DNA of 22,045 nucleotides, taken from assembly GCA_946480245.1 (NCBI GenBank), contig CAMLIZ010000068.1:1-22045 (forward strand). Reading direction: 5' to 3'. The notes beneath the pieces were generated by a model. The model had not been told where the DNA came from. It ran no database searches and saw only the letters and a program-made list of their open reading frames with translations. Shown one piece after another: positions 6,669-13,874 of this stretch (the stretch's first letter is position 1; each line of letters starts with the position of its first letter). Origin of the DNA: an uncultured Pseudomonadota bacterium. Its GTDB lineage: Bacteria; Pseudomonadota; Gammaproteobacteria; Burkholderiales; Burkholderiaceae. A program made the translations under genes and the position numbers.

Positions 6669-8390
6669 ATGCTTTTGCGCCGACAGTTCGCTGCGCTGGT
6701 GGGGCTGGCCGTGGCGGTGGGCGCGGGTGCGCTCGCGGCGCTGGTCGGCTCCGTGGTCGAGGCTCGCCAGCTGGCGCATCAGCAAGCCACGGTGCGCGCC
6801 GTGGCGCGCGAGGCCAGCCAGCTCGTCGTGCTGACCCAGGGCTACCTGCTCGAAGCGAGCGAGAACACACGCCAGGGCTGGATGGACCACCGCAACCGGC
6901 TAGAGCACCTGCTCGCGCGGCTGCGCGGCTCCACGGCCACACCGCAACCGGCGCAGCTGGCGCAGGAACTGGCCACGCTGCCGCAACCCTTCGGCCGCCT
7001 GGCTGAAATGCCCTCGCCCGAGCACGACACGCCCGAGATGGCGCGCCAACGCCAGCAGCTGGTGGCGCAGGTGCTGGGCGGCGCCCGCGCGCTGTGGGAC
7101 CACGCCTATCAGCTGGAGGGTGAGCTGACCAGCCGGCGCGGCGCGAGCGAACAGCGGCTGATGGCGCTGGCCATCGCGACACCGGCGCTGCTGGCGCTGC
7201 TGTTCGCGGGCGCGGGCCTGCAACTGTCGCGGCGCGTGCTGCACCCGTTGCAGTCACTCGACCGGGCGATGCAGGCGCTGGCCGACGGCGACGCGGGGTC
7301 GCGCTGCCGCAGCGCCGAGACCAACGAGATCGGCGCGCTCGGCCGCCGCTTCGACGCGATGGCCGAGCAGCTCGAGCAACGCACTGCCGCGCTGCGCGCC
7401 AGCGAGGCGATGCTGCGGCTGGTCACCGACAACGTGCCGGCGATGATCGGCTACTGGGACGTGGAGCGCCGCAACCGCTTTGCCAACGCCGACTACCGGC
7501 GCTGGTTCGGCAAGTCGCCGGCAGAGATCCATGGCCGCACGATGCGGGAGCTGCTGGGCGACGAGTTGTACGCCAAGAACAAGCCGTTCGCCGACGCCGC
7601 CTTCGCCGGCCGCCGGCAGGATTTCGACCGTGCCATCCCCGGCCCCGACGGCGTGCTGCGCCACAGCCAGGCCTCCTACATCCCCGATGTGCAGGCGGGC
7701 AGCGTGCAGGGCATCTTCGTGCTGGTGACCGACGTGACCGAGCGCGTGCTCGGCGAGCAGGCGCTGCACAAGGCCGTGGTGGAGAAGGAAACGCTGCTGC
7801 GCGAGGTGTACCACCGCGTCAAGAACAACCTGCAGGTGGTGCAAAGCCTGCTCAACCTGCAGGGCCGCGCCGTCACGGACGACAGCGCGCGCGCTGCATT
7901 GCAGGAGACGGCCCAGCGCGTGCGCGCGATGGCGCTGGTGCACGAGCAGCTGTATCGCACGGAGACGCTGAGCGCGGTGGCACTCGAGCGCTACGTGGCC
8001 AACCTGGCGCGCCAGCTGGTGGCGGGCAGCGCGCATGCGGCCGGCGAGATCGCGCTGGAGCTGGACGTGGTGCGCACCGACATCGGCATGGACACCGCCG
8101 TGCCGCTGGGCCTGCTGCTCACCGAGCTGATCAGCAACAGCCTGAAGCACGCGTTTCCGGCCGGCCAGCACGGCCGCATCGTGGTGCGCATCCAGCCGCA
8201 GGGTGCGCAGCTTTGCCTGCGTGTGGCCGACGACGGTATCGGCCTGCCCGCCTCGCTCGACCCCCTGGCGGCCCGCAGCACGGGCCTGCAGCTCGCAGCC
8301 AGCCTGGCGCGCCAGCTGGGTGGCGAGCTCAGATTCGAATCCTCCCGCGGCACCGCCGCCACCCTTTGCTTTGACGCGCCGAGCCCATGA
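6669..8390 (+). CDS. Membrane sensor histidine kinase, HAMP-PAS-HisKA_2-HATPase
   Basis: 573 residues. Membrane segments at about 6-29 and 165-184 flank a helical periplasmic sensor region (30-164). A HAMP linker (about 185-240), a PAS domain (about 246-360), a HisKA_2 dimerisation domain and a C-terminal ATPase domain follow. The phosphoacceptor is His382 in EVYHRVKNNLQ, the HisKA_2 signature. The ATPase N-box is ELISNSLKHAF (486-496) and the G1 box is DDGIGLP. The start is the only ATG that places a membrane helix at the N-terminus; its ribosome site is weak. The stop overlaps the next gene by four bases (ATGA), so this kinase probably signals to that protein's receiver domain. The stimulus is unknown. 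Confidence 0.92.
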   Translation: MLLRRQFAALVGLAVAVGAGALAALVGSVVEARQLAHQQATVRAVAREASQLVVLTQGYLLEASENTRQGWMDHRNRLEHLLARLRGSTATPQPAQLAQELATLPQPFGRLAEMPSPEHDTPEMARQRQQLVAQVLGGARALWDHAYQLEGELTSRRGASEQRLMALAIATPALLALLFAGAGLQLSRRVLHPLQSLDRAMQALADGDAGSRCRSAETNEIGALGRRFDAMAEQLEQRTAALRASEAMLRLVTDNVPAMIGYWDVERRNRFANADYRRWFGKSPAEIHGRTMRELLGDELYAKNKPFADAAFAGRRQDFDRAIPGPDGVLRHSQASYIPDVQAGSVQGIFVLVTDVTERVLGEQALHKAVVEKETLLREVYHRVKNNLQVVQSLLNLQGRAVTDDSARAALQETAQRVRAMALVHEQLYRTETLSAVALERYVANLARQLVAGSAHAAGEIALELDVVRTDIGMDTAVPLGLLLTELISNSLKHAFPAGQHGRIVVRIQPQGAQLCLRVADDGIGLPASLDPLAARSTGLQLAASLARQLGGELRFESSRGTAATLCFDAPSP

Positions 8391-10291
8391 GTGATGAATC
8401 CGCACGCATCTTGATCGTTGAGGACGAGGCCATCGTCGCGCTGGATCTGCAGCACCAGCTGCAGGAGCTGGGCTACCGCGTGGCCGGCGTGGCAGGCACC
8501 GGTGAACAGGCGCTGGCGCTGGCGCGCCGCGAACACCCCGACCTGACGCTGATGGACGTGCGCCTGCGCGGCGCGATGGATGGCGTGCAGGTGGCGCAGG
8601 TGCTGGCGCAGGAGATGCACGCGCCGGTGGTCTACCTCACCTCGTACAGCGACCACGCCACCGTGCGCCGCGCGGCCGAGACGGCACCCTACGGCTACCT
8701 CACCAAGCCGTTCCAGGCGCGCGAGCTGCACGCGGTCATCGAGGTGGCGCTGTACAAGTCGCGCATGGAGCGCCGGCTGCGCGAATCCGAGCGCTGGTTC
8801 GCCTCCACCTTGCGATGCGTGCAGGACGGCGTGCTGATCACCGGCAGCGATGCCCGCGTGCGCTTCCTCAACGGCGCGGCCGAGACGCTCACCGGGTGGA
8901 CGCTGGAGCAGGCGCGCGGCAAGCCGGTGGCCGAGCTGCTGCGCTTTCGTGACGAGGGGAGCGACGGCGCCAGCTCGGCCGAGCGCGCGCTGAGCGCCGG
9001 CCGCGTGGTGGGCGTGAGGCATGGACGCGTTCTGATCCGCCCCGACGGCCATGACGTGCCGGTGGACGAATCCGCTGCACCGGTGAGCGACGACGCAGGC
9101 CGGCTGATGGGCGCCGTGGTGGTGCTGCGCGACGCCACGCAGCGCATGGCGCAGGAGGAGCGCCTGCGTGCCAGCGAGCAGCGGTTTCGCAGCGCGTTCG
9201 ACCATGCCCCGCTGGGCATGGCACTGGTGTCGCTGGACGGCCGCTTCATGCAGGTGAACGAGGCGCTGTGCCGCCTGCTCGGCGGCGACTCGGCCCGCTT
9301 CAGCGGCTGCCCGCAAGCGCAGGTGACGCACCCGGACGACCTGGCGCACGAGCAGCAGTGCCTGCAACGGCTGCTGATCGAGGGCAGCGGCGTGGCGCAG
9401 TTCGAGAAGCGCTACCTGCGCCACGGTGGCGACGATCCGGTGTACACGCTGGTGAGCGTGTCGCTGCTGCGCGAGGGCGAGCATCCGGTGTGCTACCTGT
9501 ACCAGGTGCATGACCTCAGCGTGCAACGGCAAGCGGCCGAGCAGCTGGCCGAGTTGGCGGCGGGCCGCATGCAGCTGCAGGCGGCCCAGATCGCCGAGCG
9601 CGCCAAGACCGAGTTCCTCTCGCGCATGAGCCATGAGCTGCGCACGCCGCTGAATGCGGTGCTCGGCTTCGCGCAGCTGATGAAGCTCAAGGGCGGGACG
9701 GACAGCGCCAGCGCCGCCGCCTACACCGACCACATCCTGCAGGCCGGCCAGCACCTGGTGGCGCTGGTGGACGACGTGCTGGATCTGCAGCGCGCGGCCA
9801 CGGGCCGCCTGCAAATGGAGCTGGCGGATGTGGCACTCGACCTCAACGTGGAGCAGGTGTTGCATTTCCTGCAGCCATTGGCGGCGCAATACGAGGTGCA
9901 GTTCCTGCAGCAGATCCCTGCCGGGCTGACCGTGCGCGCCGACGAAGTGCGGCTGCGCCAGGTGCTGCTCAACGTGGGCTCCAACGCCGTCAAGTACAAC
10001 CGCCCGGGCGGCACCGTCACCTGGCGGGCCGCCGCGGCCTCGCCGGGGCACGTGCGCTTGTGCGTGGACGACACCGGCGTGGGCATCGCCCCGGCGGCGC
10101 TGTCGCACCTGTTCCAGCCGTTCGAGCGGCTGGGGCAGGAGCGCTCCGCGATTCCCGGCACCGGGCTCGGCCTGCTGATCGCCCGCAACCTGATGCAGCA
10201 GATGGGCGGCGAGCTGGCCGTGACCAGCGAGCCCGGCATCGGCACCTCGGTGTGCCTGGACTTCGCCGCGGGCGCCGCCGCCCGCGGCTAA
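8387..10291 (+). CDS. Hybrid response regulator/histidine kinase: receiver-PAS-PAS-HisKA-HATPase
   Basis: 634 residues and no membrane segment, so probably cytosolic. The receiver domain (about 6-122) has acidic residues E12/D13, phosphorylation site Asp57 (LMDVRL), T85 and K107 (LTKPF). Two PAS domains follow (about 133-255 and 263-380). The HisKA H-box is SHELRTPLNAVLGF (H416). The ATPase has GSNAVKYN (531-538), DDTGVGIAP and GTGLGL. It has no DNA-binding or enzymatic output, so its phosphoryl group must pass to a protein encoded elsewhere. The ATGA overlap with the upstream HisKA_2 kinase suggests a relay from His382 of that kinase to Asp57 here (inference). It ends seven bases from the convergent peroxiredoxin gene. 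Confidence 0.93.
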   Translation: MSDESARILIVEDEAIVALDLQHQLQELGYRVAGVAGTGEQALALARREHPDLTLMDVRLRGAMDGVQVAQVLAQEMHAPVVYLTSYSDHATVRRAAETAPYGYLTKPFQARELHAVIEVALYKSRMERRLRESERWFASTLRCVQDGVLITGSDARVRFLNGAAETLTGWTLEQARGKPVAELLRFRDEGSDGASSAERALSAGRVVGVRHGRVLIRPDGHDVPVDESAAPVSDDAGRLMGAVVVLRDATQRMAQEERLRASEQRFRSAFDHAPLGMALVSLDGRFMQVNEALCRLLGGDSARFSGCPQAQVTHPDDLAHEQQCLQRLLIEGSGVAQFEKRYLRHGGDDPVYTLVSVSLLREGEHPVCYLYQVHDLSVQRQAAEQLAELAAGRMQLQAAQIAERAKTEFLSRMSHELRTPLNAVLGFAQLMKLKGGTDSASAAAYTDHILQAGQHLVALVDDVLDLQRAATGRLQMELADVALDLNVEQVLHFLQPLAAQYEVQFLQQIPAGLTVRADEVRLRQVLLNVGSNAVKYNRPGGTVTWRAAAASPGHVRLCVDDTGVGIAPAALSHLFQPFERLGQERSAIPGTGLGLLIARNLMQQMGGELAVTSEPGIGTSVCLDFAAGAAARG

Positions 10292-10298
10292 GAGCGCG

Positions 10299-10937
10299 CT
10301 ACTTGTTCGGCTGCGGCGTCATGCGCAGGTAGGGGGTGAGCGCCTTGTAGCCCTTCGGGAACTTCTGCTTGATCAGATCAGGGTCCTGCAGCGAGGGCAC
10401 TATCACCACGTCGTCGCCCTGCTTCCAGTTGCCCGGCGTGGCCACGCTGTGGTGGTCGGTGAGCTGCAGCGAGTCGATCACGCGCAGCACCTCGTCGAAG
10501 TTGCGCCCGGTGCTGGCCGGGTAGGTGATGATCAGGCGCACCTTCTTGTTCGGATCGATCACGAACAGCGAGCGCACGGTGAGCGTGGCGTTGGCGTTCG
10601 GATGGATCATGTCGTAGAGCTGAGACACCTTGCGGTCGGCGTCGGCAAGGATCGGGAAGTTCACCTCGCAGCCCTGCGTGCTGTTGATGTCGCCCACCCA
10701 CTTCTGGTGCGAATCCACCGGGTCCACCGACAGCGCGATCGCCTTCACATTGCGCTTGGCGAACTCGTCCTTCAGCTTGGCCGTGAGGCCGAGCTCGGTG
10801 GTGCACACCGGCGTGAAGTCGGCGGGGTGGGAGAACAGCACACCCCAGCTGTTGCCCAGCCACTCGTGGAAGCGGATGGTGCCCTGCGTGGATTGCTGCT
10901 CGAAGTCGGGGGCGGTGTCGCCCAGTCGAAGGCTCAT
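10299..10937 (-). CDS. Peroxiredoxin, 1-Cys (Prx6) type
   Basis: 212 residues, the usual Prx6 length. The peroxidatic cysteine is Cys45 in FSHPADFTPVCTTE, followed by the Prx6-type C-terminal extension with PSLQDPDLIKQKFPKGY. Such enzymes reduce hydrogen peroxide and organic or lipid hydroperoxides in the cytosol. A second Cys occurs in QGCEVNFP, but there is no standard C-terminal resolving Cys. The start is supported by AAGGAG five bases upstream (complement of 10943-10948). It lies 63 bases downstream of a disulfide-oxidoreductase-like flavoenzyme gene on the same strand, a possible electron donor (inference). Confidence 0.95.
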   Translation of the reverse strand: MSLRLGDTAPDFEQQSTQGTIRFHEWLGNSWGVLFSHPADFTPVCTTELGLTAKLKDEFAKRNVKAIALSVDPVDSHQKWVGDINSTQGCEVNFPILADADRKVSQLYDMIHPNANATLTVRSLFVIDPNKKVRLIITYPASTGRNFDEVLRVIDSLQLTDHHSVATPGNWKQGDDVVIVPSLQDPDLIKQKFPKGYKALTPYLRMTPQPNK

Positions 10938-10983
10938 GGCATCTCCTTGGGTTGAGTCGGAAAATTCTAGGCGGCCGGCACGA

Positions 10984-10999
10984 CCTGCCTCACGGCAAG
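10984..10999 (-). terminator. Small hairpin just after the flavoenzyme stop codon
   Basis: On the minus strand, CTTGCC-GTGA-GGCAGG can form a six-pair stem (one G-U pair) with a GTGA tetraloop, starting directly after the stop codon. No U-run follows, so it is at best a weak terminator, an mRNA-stabilising hairpin or chance. Confidence 0.25.
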
Positions 11000-11000
11000 G

Positions 11001-12440
11001 TCAAGCACCCGGCCCGCAATCCTGGCAGCGCGGCACCGGCACCGGGCCCATGTGCAGCGCACGCAGCAGGTTGCGCAGTGCCGTGCGCACACCCTCCTCC
11101 ACCACCGGGTGGTAGAAAGGGCAGTCCAGCATCTGCTGCACCGTGTCGCCGCGCTGCACGCTCCAGGCCAGCAGGTGGCCGATGTGCTCGGCGGCCGGGC
11201 CCACCATCTCCGCGCCGAGAAAGCGGCCGCTGAGCGGGCAGCCGTACACCTCCAGCAGGCCGCGGTTGACGCCCATCACCCGGCTGCGGCCCTGGTCCTC
11301 GAACGACACGCTGCCCACCGCGAAGCGCGTGCCGGCCGCCTCCAGCAAGGCGCGGCCGGCACCGGCGATCATCATCTGCGGGTCGGTGAACACCACCGTC
11401 AGCGGCGCACGCCGCGCGTGCATGCGCACGTCCGGAAAGCGCCCGGCGTTGTCGCCGGCGATGCGGCCTTCGTCGGCGGCCTCGTGCAGCAGCGGGCGGT
11501 ACGACGCGGCGTCGCCGGCGATGAACACCGGGCTGTCGCCCACCTGGCCGGTGCCGGGGTCGAACGGCGGCACGCCGTCAGGGCCCAGCGGGAGGCCGCT
11601 GGCCTGCAGGCCCAGCGTGTCCACGTTGGGCCGCCGGCCCGTGGCGGCCAGCAGGTAGTCGAAGTGGTCGTCCATCTGCACCCCGTCGGCGTGCGTGCTG
11701 AGCACCCGCACCCCGTCGCCGTCACGCGTGACCTGCAGCGCGCTGAAGGGCGACGCCAGCGGCAGCTCGGCCGCAATGATCTCGCGCACCGCCGCCTGCG
11801 GCGCCGGTGCGGTGAGCGGGCCCAGCAGTGCGCTGCGCGCATACAGCCGCACGCGCACGCCCAGCCGGTGCAGCGCCTGTGCCAGCTCCAGGCCGATCGG
11901 CCCGGCGCCCACCACGGCCACCGAGCGCGGCAGGTCCTGCCAGTCGAACACGTCGTCGTTGACGATCAGGCGATCGCCGAGCGCGCGCCAGGCGTCGGGA
12001 AACCACGGCCGCGAGCCGGTGGCGATCACGATGCGACTCGCGCGCACCTGCGTGCCGTCCACGTCGAGCGTGTTGGCATCGATGAAGCGTGCCTGCCCGC
12101 GCAGCCGCTGTGCCGCCGGCCAGGCCTCGACCGCCTCGACCGTGAAGCCGACGAAGCGGTCGCGCTCGCTGCGCACCCGCGCCATCACCGCGCGGCCGTC
12201 CACCCGCACCGGGCCCGCGTCGACGCCGAACAGCGCGGCATGCGCCACCTCGTGCGCCGCATGCGCGGCCGCGATCAGCAGCTTGCTCGGCATGCAGCCC
12301 ACGCGCGCGCAGGTGGTGCCGTAGGGCCCGCCTTCGATCAACAGCACGTTGGGCGTGTGCTTGATCGCCGCGCCATAGGCCGTCATGCCCGCGCTGCCGG
12401 CGCCGATGACCGCCACGTCGGTGTTCAGGGTTTGCGGCAT
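11001..12440 (-). CDS. Dihydrolipoyl dehydrogenase-like pyridine nucleotide-disulfide oxidoreductase
   Basis: 479 residues from the ATG at 12438-12440, which has GGAGC five bases upstream. FAD-binding GAGSAG (13-18) is followed by the redox-active disulfide CARVGC (Cys44, Cys49) and PSKLL. The NAD(P) motif is VVGAGPIGLELA and the second FAD block is VFIAGDAA. The C-terminal catalytic His-Glu is present in HPVVEEG (H444, E449). All catalytic parts of a class I disulfide reductase are there. The C-terminus carries an extra CQDC motif (C472, C475), not typical of ordinary lipoamide dehydrogenase. No 2-oxoacid dehydrogenase genes are nearby, so the substrate may be something other than lipoamide (inference). 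Confidence 0.9.
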   Translation of the reverse strand: MPQTLNTDVAVIGAGSAGMTAYGAAIKHTPNVLLIEGGPYGTTCARVGCMPSKLLIAAAHAAHEVAHAALFGVDAGPVRVDGRAVMARVRSERDRFVGFTVEAVEAWPAAQRLRGQARFIDANTLDVDGTQVRASRIVIATGSRPWFPDAWRALGDRLIVNDDVFDWQDLPRSVAVVGAGPIGLELAQALHRLGVRVRLYARSALLGPLTAPAPQAAVREIIAAELPLASPFSALQVTRDGDGVRVLSTHADGVQMDDHFDYLLAATGRRPNVDTLGLQASGLPLGPDGVPPFDPGTGQVGDSPVFIAGDAASYRPLLHEAADEGRIAGDNAGRFPDVRMHARRAPLTVVFTDPQMMIAGAGRALLEAAGTRFAVGSVSFEDQGRSRVMGVNRGLLEVYGCPLSGRFLGAEMVGPAAEHIGHLLAWSVQRGDTVQQMLDCPFYHPVVEEGVRTALRNLLRALHMGPVPVPRCQDCGPGA

Positions 12441-12500
12441 CGCGCGCTCCGGGAGCTGGAATGCGCGCAGCGTAGCAGCGCGTCGCAAGGCGCGTGCAGT

Positions 12501-13148
12501 TCAGCCCGCGGCGCCCGTCATGCCGCCACTGGCCGCCGCCTCGGCCTGGGGGGTCTTCACCTTGGTGTCGTGGCGTTCGTAGGTGCCCACGAGGCAGCCG
12601 CTGGCGATGGCGCGGTCGGCCAGTGCGTCCATCACGGCGTCGCGCCCCGGTGTGCCGTGCAGCGCCTCGCCGGGCGCCAGCGCGAACAGCTGGAACACAT
12701 AGCGGTGCACGCCGTGGCCCGGTGGCGGATCGGGCGGCAGCCAGCCGGCGCTGAGGTAGGAGTTGCGCCCCAGGTCCAGCGCCTCGGCGGTGTCATCGTG
12801 GTGGTGGCGGTTCAGCGCGCCGTCGGGCAAGGCACCGTCGGCCGCGGGCAGGTTGACCGCGATCGCATGCACCAGCGGCGCAGGCGTGGGCGCATCGGCG
12901 TCCTCGACGATCAGCACCAGCGACTGGGCACCGGGCGGCACGCCGCTCCACTCCAGCGGCGGCGAGCTGCCCTCACCGTCGGCCGTGTAGCGCTCGGGGA
13001 TGGGTGCATGGTCGGCAAACGCCAGGCTGCGCACGGTGATCGCGCCCTGGCCGGCACGCAAGGGCACGCGCTGAAAGGCCGTCTTGTCCAGGCCTGCTCG
13101 CTGGTGCTGCAGCAGGTGGCCCACGGCGTCGGGCAGTTTCTCGAGCAT
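12501..13148 (-). CDS. YbhB/YbcL family (PEBP, Raf kinase inhibitor-like) protein
   Basis: 215 residues with the bacterial phosphatidylethanolamine-binding-protein blocks: SPPLEWSGVPPGAQSLVLIVEDADAP-type region, LVHAIAVNLPA, and PPDPPPGHGVHRYVFQLFAL. These form the conserved ligand pocket (Asp of EDADAP, His of HAIAVN, GHG-H-R). No signal peptide is evident. The N-terminus (MLEKLPDAVGHLLQ) is a short helical extension. The start is supported by GGAGAA five bases upstream (complement of 13154-13159). The function of bacterial YbhB-like proteins is unclear. The gene lies 60 bases upstream of the flavoenzyme gene on the same strand and may share its transcript. Confidence 0.9.
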   Translation of the reverse strand: MLEKLPDAVGHLLQHQRAGLDKTAFQRVPLRAGQGAITVRSLAFADHAPIPERYTADGEGSSPPLEWSGVPPGAQSLVLIVEDADAPTPAPLVHAIAVNLPAADGALPDGALNRHHHDDTAEALDLGRNSYLSAGWLPPDPPPGHGVHRYVFQLFALAPGEALHGTPGRDAVMDALADRAIASGCLVGTYERHDTKVKTPQAEAAASGGMTGAAG

Positions 13149-13263
13149 GGGGCTTCTCCGCAATGTCCTGCGCGGTGCGGCAAGCGGCGTTCCGGGCCAC
13201 GCGGCGGCAACCGGTGCGGGCGCCGCGCTTGCCTGTCTGCACAGGCCACCGGCCCCGCCTGCC

Positions 13264-13812
13264 ATGACCGACCACCCTCACGCCCCCGCGCTGCTGATCG
13301 TCGACATGATCAGCGACTGGCAGTTTCCCGACGCCGATCAGCTGCTGCCGCGCGCCGCGCTGATCGCGCCTGCGATCGCGGCGCTCAAGCTGCGCTGCCG
13401 CGCCCAAGGCGTGCCGGTGGTCTACGCCAACGACAACCACGGCCGCTGGCGCTCGGACTTCCGCCAGGTGGTGGATGCCTCCCTGCAGCAGCGCGGCGCG
13501 CAGATCACGCGCACGCTGATGCCCGATCCGCAGGACTACTTCGTGCTCAAGCCGATGCATTCGGCGTTCTTCCGCACGCCGCTGGACCTGCTGCTCGATG
13601 GCCTGAAGGTGCACCGCCTGCTGCTCACCGGCGTGACCGCGGACCAGTGCATCGCCACCACCGCAGCGGACGCACGCATGCGCAACTACGAGGCCGAGGC
13701 GCCACGCGACTGCATCGCCAGCCACACGGTGGAGCGCGACGCGCGCGCGCTGGCGCACTTTGCCGAGGCGCTGCGCGTGCCCACCACGCCGTCGTCGCAG
13801 CTCGCGCTGTAG
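13264..13812 (+). CDS. Isochorismatase-family cysteine hydrolase
   Basis: 182 residues. The family's Asp-Lys-Cys triad is visible as D14 (LLIVDMISDW), K96 (FVLKPMHSAF) and C129 (VTADQCIATTA), with the usual cis-peptide neighbourhood before the Cys. The family includes isochorismatases, nicotinamidases and other amidases. The sequence alone does not settle the substrate. The gene is divergent from the YbhB-like gene and 62 bases upstream of the PheC-AroQ fusion on the same strand. Shared use of chorismate-derived compounds is a possibility, not shown. No strong Shine-Dalgarno sequence precedes the ATG, which I chose because the core fold starts a few residues later. Confidence 0.9.
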   Translation: MTDHPHAPALLIVDMISDWQFPDADQLLPRAALIAPAIAALKLRCRAQGVPVVYANDNHGRWRSDFRQVVDASLQQRGAQITRTLMPDPQDYFVLKPMHSAFFRTPLDLLLDGLKVHRLLLTGVTADQCIATTAADARMRNYEAEAPRDCIASHTVERDARALAHFAEALRVPTTPSSQLAL

Positions 13813-13874
13813 TGCGCGGCAGGCACGCGGCGGTCGTCGTAAGCTCGCGGGCTTCGAACACCAGAGGAGACCTC

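Noticed and set aside
7991..10108. 705-codon minus-strand open frame opposite the two kinases
   Set aside because: It is His/Ala/Arg/Gln-rich with no motif, and the plus strand carries full kinase and receiver signatures.
13149..13263. Divergent promoters between the YbhB-like and isochorismatase genes
   Set aside because: A promoter is expected here, but no -35/-10 pair with good spacing could be pointed to on either strand.
13084..13263. Upstream extension of the isochorismatase-family protein
   Set aside because: The extra residues overlap the 5' end of the divergent YbhB-like gene, are low complexity, and lie outside the conserved fold that begins just after the ATG at 13264.
11052..13874. 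Very long plus-strand open frame running through the flavoenzyme and PEBP region into the PheC-AroQ gene
   Set aside because: It is antisense to two well-supported minus-strand genes, its translation is Arg/Ala/His-rich low complexity, and it continues in frame into the real gene only because GC-rich sequence lacks stops. The real start is the ATG at 13875 with a ribosome site and signal peptide.
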